Source: a virus
DNA: 27,728 nucleotides
Direction: 5' to 3' (one strand)
IMG/VR virus record: IMGVR_UViG_3300021425_000142
Span: 1 to 27,728 of that record
Of this stretch, positions 1 to 6,531 are shown piece after piece. The notes below the pieces were generated by a model that was not told where the DNA came from, searched no databases, and saw only the letters and a program-made list of their open reading frames with translations. How positions within the stretch are numbered: the first letter of the stretch is position 1; each line of letters starts with the position of its first letter. The position numbers were made by a program, and so were the translations under genes.

Positions 1-143
1 GTTGCAGGTCTTGGATCACATATATTGCACTCCGAGAAAAAAATGGAACGCAAAAAGAGCATATGGATATTGCTAAAGAATGTAAAAAAATCTTTGCCGA
101 GCAATTTCCTATCTGTACAGAAGCACTGGAGTGGACTATGTGA
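1..143 (+). CDS. thyX: Flavin-dependent thymidylate synthase ThyX, C-terminal end (5' truncated by window)
   Basis: Only the last 46 codons are visible, read in the frame whose first full codon is at 3-5; the stop is TGA at 141-143. The tail carries the ThyX C-terminal signature: an RSW..(Y/F)I.LR segment, then a helix with K/H residues (GTQKEHMDIAKECKKIF) and a terminal FPICTEALEW. In ThyX proteins the RS..(H/Y)F..LR region forms part of the dUMP/flavin pocket, and the enzyme makes dTMP with methylenetetrahydrofolate and FAD. This assignment rests on motif recognition of a fragment. A second frame (frame 1) is also open to position 183, but it shows no family resemblance. The gene is followed by a palindrome and a homing endonuclease gene, so it lies next to a mobile insertion. 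Confidence 0.8.
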   Translation, partial: CRSWITYIALREKNGTQKEHMDIAKECKKIFAEQFPICTEALEWTM

Positions 144-150
144 AAACTAT

Positions 151-174
151 CCTGTTATAAATATTTATAGCAGG
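151..174. promoter_or_regulatory. 24-bp near-perfect palindrome with a T4-type late promoter element on both strands
   Basis: Positions 151-174 form a perfect dyad except for one T.G wobble pair (155/170), with CCTG and CAGG at the ends. TATAAATA, the exact T4 late -10 octamer, lies on the + strand at 156-163. Because of the symmetry, the - strand also reads TATAAATA across the other half (162-169). The element sits 7 nt after the thyX stop and 9 nt before the HNH start. It could be a late promoter for the endonuclease, a bidirectional promoter, or a hairpin protecting the thyX mRNA 3' end. There is no following T-run, so a classical terminator is unlikely. Confidence 0.6.
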
Positions 175-183
175 ATAAAATGA

Positions 184-693
184 ATGAAACACAAACATCA
201 CATAATACCAAGATATGAAGGTGGAACTAATCTCCAAGAAAATCTTGTAGAATTATCCACAACTCAACATGCTATGTGGCATTATGCTGAATGGACTAGA
301 AAAAAGGATCAAAGAGATTATCTTGCCTGGAAATGCCTTTCTGGACAAATAGGAAAAGAAGAAATTCAAAGTATAAAATCTAAAATTGGTTATGCCAAAA
401 TGAAAGAACTTACAAAAGACGATCCGCATCCAGGAACTAAATTAAAAGGCAGGAAACAAACTGAAGAACATAAAAGAAATAGAAGTAAATCTCTTAAAGG
501 AAGAGTATGTTGTAGTCCAGAAGCAACACTAAGAATGAGAGAAACTAAAAGAAAACTAACGGAAGAACAAGTTAGAGAAATTAGAGCAAGTGAAGAAAAG
601 GGTATTATACTCGCCAATAAATATAACGTAACCCCATCATTGATTTCTCAAATTAGAAATAATAAAGCATCAGGTTATATGCACATAATTTAG
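184..693 (+). CDS. Free-standing HNH homing endonuclease with NUMOD3-like and helix-turn-helix DNA-binding parts
   Basis: This 169-aa protein begins with an HNH-type core: HHIIPR at residues 5-10, GGTN...N20LVELS, and a conserved His at 29 (TQHA). Such enzymes cut a specific DNA site to spread their own gene. A G(R)KQTEEHKRNRSKSLKGR block (about 88-107) resembles a NUMOD3 DNA-binding repeat. A C-terminal helix-turn-helix (about 125-161, LTEEQVREIRA...KYNVTPSLISQIRNNK) resembles the NUMOD/IENR DNA-recognition segments of homing endonucleases. The ATG at 184 is preceded by AGGA at 172-175. An alternative ATG at 180 opens only a 12-codon frame. The stop codon TAG (691-693) contributes to the Shine-Dalgarno of the next gene, so the insertion is seamless. 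No intron ends are visible; it looks intergenic, between thyX and an FmdB-like gene. Confidence 0.8.
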   Translation: MKHKHHIIPRYEGGTNLQENLVELSTTQHAMWHYAEWTRKKDQRDYLAWKCLSGQIGKEEIQSIKSKIGYAKMKELTKDDPHPGTKLKGRKQTEEHKRNRSKSLKGRVCCSPEATLRMRETKRKLTEEQVREIRASEEKGIILANKYNVTPSLISQIRNNKASGYMHII

Positions 694-705
694 GAGGTGA
701 AAATT

Positions 706-954
706 TTGGCTACATACCCAATTATTAATAAAAATACTGGTGAGCAAAAGGAAGTTAAGTTGAGTGTCCACGAATGGGATCAGTGGAAAGAAGACAATCC
801 CGATTGGACACGCGACTGGTCTGACCCATCTACTTGCCCTTCTCCTGGAGAAGTTGGTGAGTGGCGGGATAAACTAGTCAATAAAAATCCTGGATGGAAT
901 GAAGTTCTTGATAGAGCATCTAAGGCACCTGGTTCTAAAGTAAAAAAACTTTAA
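706..954 (+). CDS. Small FmdB-like cyanophage protein (TTG start)
   Basis: This 82-aa protein starts MATYPIINKNTGE and ends KAPGSKVKKL. The N-terminal TYPIINK..TGE..E pattern is that of small FmdB-type zinc-ribbon proteins found next to phoH in T4-like cyanophages, but only one Cys (TCPSPGE) is present, so no zinc ribbon is expected here. The start is judged to be TTG at 706, because a strong AGGAGG at 692-697 lies 8 nt upstream. The GTG at 697 overlaps that Shine-Dalgarno and is too close to be used. The protein is charged and Trp-rich (WDQWKEDNPDWTRDW), with no membrane segment. Its function is unknown; the family placement is tentative. Confidence 0.65.
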   Translation: MATYPIINKNTGEQKEVKLSVHEWDQWKEDNPDWTRDWSDPSTCPSPGEVGEWRDKLVNKNPGWNEVLDRASKAPGSKVKKL

Positions 955-963
955 TTTAAATCT

Positions 964-1719
964 ATGGCAAGAAAGAAGAGAGGACAAGACCAACAGATTG
1001 GAGTTGGACTTACGGCTAGACAACTTAAAAAGAAAAAACTTTACTCAACTGACTACCTTACAAATATCGAACCGATGACTCCGAATCAGGAGCGAGTGTT
1101 CAATTCATATGCTGAAGGTAAACATATTGTTTCTTATGGTTGTGCTGGAACTGGAAAAACGTTTATAACTCTCTATAATGCCATCAAAGACGTATTAAGT
1201 GACTATACACCATACGAAAAAATTTACTTGGTTCGTTCTCTTGTAGCAACTAGAGAAATTGGTTTCCTTCCTGGTACACACGAAGATAAAGCAGACATTT
1301 ACCAGATTCCTTACAAGAATATGGTGAAGTATATGTTTGAGTTCCCAGATGATGCTGATTTTGAGATGCTTTATGGAAATCTTAAGTCACAGGAAATCAT
1401 TAAGTTCTGGAGCACATCATTCCTTCGTGGAACAACGCTTGATAATGCTATTATCATTGTTGATGAGTTTCAGAACCTCAACTTCCATGAGTTAGATTCT
1501 ATTATCACCCGTGTTGGCGAAGATAGTAAGATCTGTTTCTGTGGAGATATTATGCAGTCCGATCTTCGCAAGGCAGATGAAAAGAATGGTATTGTAGATT
1601 TTATGTCAGTGTTGCAAAAAATGCCGTCTTTTGATATAATTGAATTTGGACTAGGTGATATTGTTCGTTCTGGTCTTGTTAAAGAGTATCTAGTTGCAAA
1701 AATTGAAGCAGGTATTTGA
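964..1719 (+). CDS. phoH: PhoH-like P-loop ATPase
   Basis: This 251-aa protein has the PhoH ATPase core: Walker A GCAGTGKT at residues 59-66, Walker B IIIVDEFQN at 163-171, a sensor-like CFCGDIMQSD at 191-200, and the C-terminal GDIVRSGLVKEY motif at 231-242. A lysine-rich N-terminus (residues 1-26) precedes the core. PhoH-like genes are near-universal in marine T4-like phages. Host PhoH is part of the phosphate regulon, while the phage protein's role (RNA or nucleotide metabolism) is not settled. The ATG at 964 follows the upstream gene by 9 nt. The stop TGA (1717-1719) overlaps the next gene's ATG as TGATG, so translation is probably coupled. Confidence 0.93.
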   Translation: MARKKRGQDQQIGVGLTARQLKKKKLYSTDYLTNIEPMTPNQERVFNSYAEGKHIVSYGCAGTGKTFITLYNAIKDVLSDYTPYEKIYLVRSLVATREIGFLPGTHEDKADIYQIPYKNMVKYMFEFPDDADFEMLYGNLKSQEIIKFWSTSFLRGTTLDNAIIIVDEFQNLNFHELDSIITRVGEDSKICFCGDIMQSDLRKADEKNGIVDFMSVLQKMPSFDIIEFGLGDIVRSGLVKEYLVAKIEAGI

Positions 1720-2399
1720 TGTTTACACATGTTGATTTGATCCTCCCTCGTCTTTCGAGGGAAACTATAGATGGTGTTCGTTATTATTCTGTCCCTGACG
1801 AAGAAGAACTTCTCAAACTGGTCTCGATTACATCGGTGACCAGTCATTTTAATAAGGAAATTTTTGAGAAGTGGCGCAAAAAAGTTGGAGAAGAGAAAGC
1901 AAATAAGATTACCAAAGCTGCCACAGATCGTGGCACCGACATGCACACTCTTGTTGAGGATTACCTACATAATCGGATTTTATCCGATGTTCGACCCATA
2001 TCTGAGTTTTTGTTCAAGATTTGTAAAGGAGAATTAAATAATATAAATAACATACATGCTCTCGAAGGGTCTCTGTATAGCAAAGCATTGGGAATTGCAG
2101 GGACAGTCGATTGTATCGCTGAGTATAACGGCGAGTTAGCGATAATCGATTTTAAGACATCTAAGAAACCGAAACCGCGAGAGTGGATCGATCACTACTT
2201 CGTTCAGTGTGCTGCTTATGCTTGTATGCTGTTTGAACTGACTGATATTCCGGTCAAAAAATTTGTAATCATCATGGCATGTGAAAATGGAGAATGCGTC
2301 GTTTATGAAGAATATGACAAAGCAAAGTACATCAAACTTCTCACCAAATATATTGGAAAGTTTGTTAGAGATAAATTGGAACTCTATGGAACCAAATAA
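1719..2399 (+). CDS. RecB/Cas4-like PD-(D/E)XK exonuclease
   Basis: This 226-aa protein has a RecB-family nuclease core. It contains RGTDMHTLVE with the conserved His at about 76, then Glu116 (ALEG), Asp131 (AGTVDCI), the DFK motif at 144-146 (AIIDFKTSKKPK), and the RecB-type QxxxY motif at 163-167 (QCAAYA). These residues bind the metal and position the scissile strand in this family. The protein probably processes DNA ends during replication, recombination or host DNA breakdown. It is a widespread cyanomyovirus gene of uncertain exact role. The ATG at 1719 shares its A with the phoH stop; the overlapping TTG at 1716 is a less likely start. Confidence 0.82.
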   Translation: MFTHVDLILPRLSRETIDGVRYYSVPDEEELLKLVSITSVTSHFNKEIFEKWRKKVGEEKANKITKAATDRGTDMHTLVEDYLHNRILSDVRPISEFLFKICKGELNNINNIHALEGSLYSKALGIAGTVDCIAEYNGELAIIDFKTSKKPKPREWIDHYFVQCAAYACMLFELTDIPVKKFVIIMACENGECVVYEEYDKAKYIKLLTKYIGKFVRDKLELYGTK

Positions 2400-2646
2400 A
2401 GAGCTAGAAAAAGCAATAGAAAGTAAATTTCTAAGTTCAGCAAAATTCGCACTGGAGATCGAAAAGATCGTCATCGAAGAAAAGGTCAATTACATTGATG
2501 CAATTATTCATTATTGCGAAATCAATGAACTTGAGATAGAATCGATTACGAAACTTGTATCGAAACCTTTGAAGGAACGATTGAAGTGGGATGCTATTCG
2601 TCTCAACTTCATGAAGAAAACTTCAAGGGCAAAACTTCCCCTATGA
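2386..2646 (+). CDS. 33: Late promoter transcription accessory protein gp33
   Basis: This 86-aa protein starts at the ATG 14 nt before the exonuclease stop (MEPNKELEKAIESK). An upstream extension of the frame lies wholly within the exonuclease gene and is not needed. The central YIDAIIHYCEINELEIE...KLVSKPLKERLK segment followed by NFMKKTSRAKLPL is the pattern of short gp33 homologues in T4-like cyanophages. In T4, gp33 bridges host RNA polymerase (beta flap) and the gp45 sliding clamp, so that gp55-dependent late transcription is activated. The late promoter elements found elsewhere in this window are its expected targets. The stop overlaps the next start as ATGA. Recognition is by pattern only, as gp33 is poorly conserved outside cyanophages. 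Confidence 0.7.
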   Translation: MEPNKELEKAIESKFLSSAKFALEIEKIVIEEKVNYIDAIIHYCEINELEIESITKLVSKPLKERLKWDAIRLNFMKKTSRAKLPL

Positions 2647-2858
2647 ATTCAGTTTCCCGTGATGAATTGATGCATCAACGCCTTCAGGCGTGGTTGCGTG
2701 AGTATAAGTGTGATGACCTCAAGTATCTTGGTTTTCACGAAGATATCTATGGAGTTGCAAAGCATTGGTATTCCATTGCTGGCAATGAGGTTTCAGTTGA
2801 TTGTATTGAAGATTTTGACCCTGAAGATTTAGATCCTGATGAAAGTGACTCCCTTTGA
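2643..2858 (+). CDS. Hypothetical 71-aa acidic protein
   Basis: This small protein starts at the ATG that overlaps the gp33 stop (ATGA), which argues for coupled translation. It reads MNSVSRDELMHQRLQAWLREYKC..., with a helical N-terminal half and a very acidic C-terminus (EDFDPEDLDPDESDSL). I do not recognise the family. Its position between gp33 and gp59 suggests a replication or transcription accessory role, but this is only context. Its last 20 nt overlap the start of gp59. A longer in-frame extension upstream to 2586 lies inside gp33 and is unlikely to be translated. Confidence 0.6.
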   Translation: MNSVSRDELMHQRLQAWLREYKCDDLKYLGFHEDIYGVAKHWYSIAGNEVSVDCIEDFDPEDLDPDESDSL

Positions 2859-3438
2859 AACCTATCAACATTATTTGTCTCTCAAAAATCATTTTACAAA
2901 TCCCAAATACGACTTCTTCAAATACGGAGCCAAAACCAGGGCAAGTTTGGCGTCATTTAACAAACGACGCGATAAATATTGGTTCGAGAAAACTTCCCGT
3001 AAGTATTCCGATAAAGAAATCGTTCAGTTTTTGGTATCCAATTTTGCAGCATCAGACAACCCCCAAAACCTATGGATTGGAGAGATTATAAATTCTGGCG
3101 AAAGGAACTACGCCGACTGGATGAGACGACAGCAGAGTTTGAAGTATCACTTCAAAGAACAATCGAAGAAATTGCTATCCGAAAACAGCTTGGAGAATGT
3201 TTTCAAATGTACGAAGAAGCATCCAATCATCCTGAAAAAGTTTCTAGGTGGAGAAGTATCTCTAGATACGCTAGTAATTTACGAAAAAATCTTCCATTTT
3301 TCAAAAAACTACGATGAGAAACTAAAAGACGATCCTGTTTGGCCTCTTGTTAGTTTGAAGATTACAAAGTACAATCAATTTCTAAATATTAACATATTTG
3401 AGTTCAAACATATTTTAAGAGAAATAGTAAATGAATAA
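2839..3438 (+). CDS. 59: Helicase loader gp59
   Basis: This 199-aa protein (T4 gp59 is 217 aa) loads the replicative helicase gp41 onto gp32-coated forked DNA. The diagnostic N-terminal pattern is intact: YQHYLSLKNHFTNPKYDFFKYGAKTR, then KRRDKYWFEKTSRKY, then an (I/V)xFLVSNF..(Q/D)xxWIGEI segment. These match T4's KYDVIKYN, KRRDKYFFQKLSEKY and FISNL...WIGDI blocks. The C-terminal half is helical and basic, like the T4 C-terminal domain. The gene overlaps the upstream 71-aa gene by 20 nt, and its stop overlaps the next start by 8 nt. It is transcribed with phoH, the exonuclease and gp33. Confidence 0.9.
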   Translation: MKVTPFETYQHYLSLKNHFTNPKYDFFKYGAKTRASLASFNKRRDKYWFEKTSRKYSDKEIVQFLVSNFAASDNPQNLWIGEIINSGERNYADWMRRQQSLKYHFKEQSKKLLSENSLENVFKCTKKHPIILKKFLGGEVSLDTLVIYEKIFHFSKNYDEKLKDDPVWPLVSLKITKYNQFLNINIFEFKHILREIVNE

Positions 3439-3760
3439 TTTCTTCGACTCCGATATAGTTCAGCAGGAACTAGATGATATCAATCAACTCCAAGAAGATA
3501 TATGTGGAAGCATCATGTCTTTTGGTGCCATGGACATTGATACAAAACTGGAGCACGTAGAAAAACTGCAAGTCCTTCTTGAAAAGCAGCGAGTAATGTA
3601 TACTCGTTTATCCTTGTCTGATCACCCCAAAGCAGTTGAAATGAAGGAGAACCTTCAGAAATCTGTTGTCATGATGGGTTTCCCACCACACACAGATATT
3701 CAGGTTCTGTTTAACACTATGGAAGAAACCATTGTTGAACTAAAGAGATACCTTGACTGA
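3431..3760 (+). CDS. DUF1825-family protein shared with cyanobacteria
   Basis: This 109-aa, probably all-helical protein starts NNFFDSDIVQQEL. That opening, together with HVEKLQVLLEKQRVMYTRLSLSD in the middle and M.G(F)P....LF.TMEETIVELKRYL at the end, matches the layout of cyanobacterial DUF1825 proteins (FFDSDIVQ..., EQMEALMERYRVFMKRFELS..., EQMF..M..TLERMK). The function is unknown in both host and phage. Its presence is a good pointer to a cyanobacterial host. It is the last gene before the gp32 promoter and overlaps gp59 by 8 nt. Confidence 0.72.
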   Translation: MNNFFDSDIVQQELDDINQLQEDICGSIMSFGAMDIDTKLEHVEKLQVLLEKQRVMYTRLSLSDHPKAVEMKENLQKSVVMMGFPPHTDIQVLFNTMEETIVELKRYLD

Positions 3761-3770
3761 ACTCCAGGGC

Positions 3771-3799
3771 TTGACATCCCTTCGTAGGTCTCCTATGAT
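3771..3799 (+). promoter_or_regulatory. Sigma70-type early promoter for gp32
   Basis: A consensus -35 TTGACA (3771-3776) is separated by exactly 17 nt from TATGAT (3794-3799), one mismatch from TATAAT. The predicted transcript starts near 3806, leaving a leader of about 39 nt before the gp32 ATG. The leader has no Shine-Dalgarno (CCCCCGAAATCTA precedes the ATG) and only a small possible hairpin (GTCG 3806-3809 with CGAC 3816-3819). Its unstructured C/A-rich character would suit autoregulation by gp32 binding, as known in T4, but this is inference. Confidence 0.82.
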
Positions 3800-3844
3800 A
3801 AAGAGGTCGCACAACCGACATCCAACACAATCCCCCGAAATCTA

Positions 3845-4780
3845 ATGTCTTTCGCAGATCTTAAAAAGCAATCCAAACTCGGATCTCTGACCGCCAAACT
3901 GGTCAAAGAAGTCGAGAAAATGAATTCCACTGGACAAGGTGGCGACGAACGCCTCTGGAAACTGGAGTGTGATAAGAGCGGTAATGGTTATGCCGTTATT
4001 CGTTTTCTCCCTGCTCCTGAAGGTGAAGATCTTCCTTTCGTTAAACTGTACTCTCACGCCTTCCAGGGTCCTGGCGGTTGGTACATTGAGAACTCTCTGA
4101 CCACTATGGGTCATAAAGATCCTGTGTCTGAATACAACTCGATGCTGTGGAACAACGGCACCGATGCAGGTAAAGATCAGGCACGTAAGCAAAAGCGTAA
4201 ACTGACCTACATTGCAAATATCTATGTGGTCAAGGATCCCGCAAACCCTGAGAACGAAGGTCGCGTTTTCTTGTATAAGTTTGGCAAGAAAATCTTTGAC
4301 AAACTTACTGCAGCAATGCAACCCGAGTTCGAGGACGAGGAAGCAATCGATCCGTTCGACTTCTGGCAAGGTGCTAACTTCAAACTGAAGGCAAAGAACG
4401 TTGCTGGTTATCGTAACTACGACTCTTCCGAGTTTGCACGCACCTCTGCTCTCCTGGACGACGATGACGCCATGGAAGCAGTGTGGAAGCGTCAGTATCC
4501 TCTGGCAGAACTCGTTGCAGAGGATCAGTTCAAAACCTATGATGAACTGAAGACCCGTCTTGATTATGTTCTCGGTATCAAGGGAACTCCTAAGATGCAA
4601 GATCAAGAGAGCATTCAGGAAGAAGAAGAGTTTCGTCAGGCAAATCGTGGCACTGGAACTTCCAGCACTGGAGGATTCAATGATCCCGACATCACCCTCT
4701 CCAGTTCAACCAAAACTGATGACGATGATGAAATGTCAGATGAACTGAAGAACTTGTTCGCACGACTCTCTGACGAGTGA
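3845..4780 (+). CDS. 32: Single-stranded DNA-binding protein gp32
   Basis: This 311-aa protein (T4: 301 aa) coats ssDNA during replication and recombination. It has an N-terminal cooperativity segment resembling the LAST motif (LKKQSKLGSLTAKL, residues 6-19). The OB core aligns with T4: KRKLTYIANIYVVKDPANPENEGRV / YKFGKKIFDK / FWQGANFKLKAKNVAGYRNYDSS. It ends in a long acidic tail (DDDDEMSDELKNLFARLSDE) of the kind that recruits gp59, gp43 and other partners. The T4 zinc-ligand cysteines are missing: T4 CPVCQY corresponds to DPVSEY here, and the only Cys is residue 42. The gene uses more CTG, AAC, GGT and TTC codons than its AT-rich neighbours, as expected for an abundant protein. It has its own promoter upstream and a terminator downstream. 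Confidence 0.95.
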   Translation: MSFADLKKQSKLGSLTAKLVKEVEKMNSTGQGGDERLWKLECDKSGNGYAVIRFLPAPEGEDLPFVKLYSHAFQGPGGWYIENSLTTMGHKDPVSEYNSMLWNNGTDAGKDQARKQKRKLTYIANIYVVKDPANPENEGRVFLYKFGKKIFDKLTAAMQPEFEDEEAIDPFDFWQGANFKLKAKNVAGYRNYDSSEFARTSALLDDDDAMEAVWKRQYPLAELVAEDQFKTYDELKTRLDYVLGIKGTPKMQDQESIQEEEEFRQANRGTGTSSTGGFNDPDITLSSSTKTDDDDEMSDELKNLFARLSDE

Positions 4781-4786
4781 TACAAG

Positions 4787-4814
4787 AAAGGGAGGTCCAA
4801 GACCTCCCTTTTTT
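4787..4814 (+). terminator. Rho-independent terminator between gp32 and convergent gp53
   Basis: An 11-bp perfect stem (4787-4797 with 4801-4811) with a 3-nt loop (CAA) runs into six T residues (4809-4814). It starts 6 nt after the gp32 stop. The inverse orientation has A/T flanks but only a broken T-run (TTTCTTGT), so it may also act, more weakly, on the - strand gp53 transcript, whose stop codon begins at 4815. Confidence 0.92.
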
Positions 4815-5514
4815 ATTTGCCTATTACTCTAGTGTTTTCAGTTCGTATTAAGAACTGATCGATAAACTCAGATGATTCTGAGTATTCAAGTTCTCTACTC
4901 ATGTCCAGCAGTGCCTGTTGGACATATTGTGGTCTAAGTAAGTAAATGTTTCTCTTCTTTTCATTCTTACGATACTCATAATCGAAGTTTGTAACAGCGT
5001 TTGTTATTTGTGTTACATACACTTCGATATTAGGATCTAGTTCCCCTGGATCATCGTTAGTGTAAATTTGATTGCCGACTGAGTAATTCAATTTAAAATT
5101 TTCATCAACAACTTTCCCCGCAGGGAGAATCAATCTATCTTCAGAATCTCTTACTTCTACAGTTTCATAATGATGAATAGCATTGAGATTCTGATCTGAC
5201 CCGTATAAATCTAGGCAATAATTGTACAGTTCATAATCAGAAAGTGGCCATTGATCTCTATAGTTTGTTATTCCTGCACAGATCAAAACTAAGAAGTCAT
5301 ATCCTTCAAAACCATAAAATTCTTCTGCAACAGTATCTGGTCTTGCACCATCAGGGATCTGATATTTATTGAAGAGAGTTATGGCATTTTGAAGATCATC
5401 TCTCAGTTTCATTCTCTTGAATAGGTTTTTGACAACCAAATATTCAGATGATGATTTTGAATCTGAAAGAAATGATTGATATTCTATATTTGGAACTCTA
5501 GAAAAGTATGACAT
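4813..5514 (-). CDS. 53: Baseplate wedge protein gp53
   Basis: This 233-aa protein (T4 gp53 is 196 aa) connects baseplate wedges around the hub. Recognition rests on the gp53 core after residue 50: RPDTVAEEFYGFEGYDFLVLICAGITNYRDQWPLS, which matches T4's PEELANAIYGNPQLYWVLLMCN...W.(T/S) pattern. The N-terminus (YFSRVPNIEYQSF) also resembles the gp53 FDPIEY opening. The C-terminal third carries an extra basic stretch (YEYRKNEKKRNIYLLRPQYVQQAL). It is the last gene of a - strand operon (gp4, 209-aa unknown, gp48, gp53). Its ATG overlaps the gp48 stop (TGATG), and its own stop lies in the T-run of the terminator shared with gp32. Confidence 0.88.
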   Translation of the reverse strand: MSYFSRVPNIEYQSFLSDSKSSSEYLVVKNLFKRMKLRDDLQNAITLFNKYQIPDGARPDTVAEEFYGFEGYDFLVLICAGITNYRDQWPLSDYELYNYCLDLYGSDQNLNAIHHYETVEVRDSEDRLILPAGKVVDENFKLNYSVGNQIYTNDDPGELDPNIEVYVTQITNAVTNFDYEYRKNEKKRNIYLLRPQYVQQALLDMSRELEYSESSEFIDQFLIRTENTRVIGK

Positions 5515-6509
5515 CAGAATCCAACTCCTCTACCATTGTCTTCAAAGTATTCATCTTGATCTTCAGCAAAGATTGGTGATAGTTCTTGGAACTGAAGAGA
5601 TAATTTCATGTGAACTGGTGTACCATCTGCATAAGTTGAATGTTGTCCAGATCCAGTATAATCTACACTCATCTGTGTTAAAGCACATACTTTGAATTTG
5701 TGTAGAAATGGATGTTCTTGATTACCCATTCTATACTCTAGTTTGAATACATCAGGTGCTTGAACAAATAATCCTTCTCTTGTACCTGAGTCACGTCTTA
5801 CTGCACCTCTTGCTGCAGGTTGTGCAGAATTTTTTGGTGCCATATGATACTTAAATGTTCTGATAATCTGTTTAATCACATCTGATTCTTCTTTACTTCT
5901 TGGAGTTAAGTCAAATGTAAATTGAAATGCTGGTCTAATTTGTATTCCATTAAATAAGAATTCTGTATTTTGATTAAATACCTGACCAGTTGCTCTGGAA
6001 GTGACCTGATTGATTCCTGCTTGTCCAAATAGTGCGTTACTAATAAGACCTGCAGTTGCTCCGGCAACAGTCCCTTTATCTTTGTTGAATGCTCCTTCTA
6101 TATTGCTGAAAGATTCGCTAGCTCCCTTCATGGCACCTGAAAATAAATTTTCACTTTTTGCTGCTTCAAAACTAAGACCAGATACAATAGCTGCCAGAGG
6201 ATTCATATTTCCTGCAGTCCATTCTGCTCCATTATTATCCTGAATTTTATCTGGTATTGGGAGAATAATAGTTTGTATTTGTCGTAGCTTTCCGTCAGGT
6301 CCTTGTCTGTCAATGATATCTACAGCATTTCTTGCACTGTCGGCGGATCCAAATCCAAAAGTTGTGTTGCTAACTGTATCTAATCCTGGGGGTTCGTAAT
6401 TTACGACTCTAATATAGAGGTAATCATCTAATCTATCACCATCCTTTCCGTCCCCATAATATTTTAGGGGATACCTCAACATTGCTTTTGTATTTTTCTT
6501 CTTAGCCAT
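5514..6509 (-). CDS. 48: Baseplate tail-tube cap protein gp48
   Basis: This 331-aa protein (T4 gp48 is 364 aa) sits at the base of the tail tube and, with gp54, starts tube polymerisation. The C-terminal half has the tube-like fold pattern: FLFNGIQIRPAFQFTFDLTPRSKEESDVIKQIIRTFKYHMAPK, then a (D/E)FKLEYRMGNQEHPFLHKFKVCALTQMSVDYTGSG...DGTPVHMKLSLQFQE. This matches gp48-like proteins with their FxFxxxPRSxxE and LTxxSVxYTxxG blocks. The middle (about 100-170) is rich in Ala, Gly and Ser and is likely a flexible insertion. A late promoter element (CATAAATA, 6532-6539, - strand) lies 22 nt upstream of the start. The stop overlaps gp53. Confidence 0.85.
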   Translation of the reverse strand: MAKKKNTKAMLRYPLKYYGDGKDGDRLDDYLYIRVVNYEPPGLDTVSNTTFGFGSADSARNAVDIIDRQGPDGKLRQIQTIILPIPDKIQDNNGAEWTAGNMNPLAAIVSGLSFEAAKSENLFSGAMKGASESFSNIEGAFNKDKGTVAGATAGLISNALFGQAGINQVTSRATGQVFNQNTEFLFNGIQIRPAFQFTFDLTPRSKEESDVIKQIIRTFKYHMAPKNSAQPAARGAVRRDSGTREGLFVQAPDVFKLEYRMGNQEHPFLHKFKVCALTQMSVDYTGSGQHSTYADGTPVHMKLSLQFQELSPIFAEDQDEYFEDNGRGVGF

Positions 6510-6531
6510 GCACGGACTAACCTTTTAGAAG

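Noticed and set aside
1-183. Open frame 1 across the first 183 bases
   Set aside because: It is open but shows no family pattern, while frame 3 in the same DNA carries the ThyX C-terminal signature and a stop at 143.
1470-1946. 158-codon - strand frame across the phoH/exonuclease junction
   Set aside because: It lies antisense to two well-supported genes, with no ribosome site or family pattern.
3072-3317. 81-codon + strand frame inside gp59
   Set aside because: It overlaps gp59 completely in another frame; gp59 homology explains this DNA.
3842-4606. 254-codon open frame on the - strand opposite gp32
   Set aside because: It is a shadow of the strongly biased gp32 codons; the + strand protein matches T4 gp32 throughout and the - strand product has no recognisable features.
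5364-5371. AATAAATA on the - strand inside gp53
   Set aside because: It is in the middle of the last gene of its operon, with no downstream - strand gene before the terminator.
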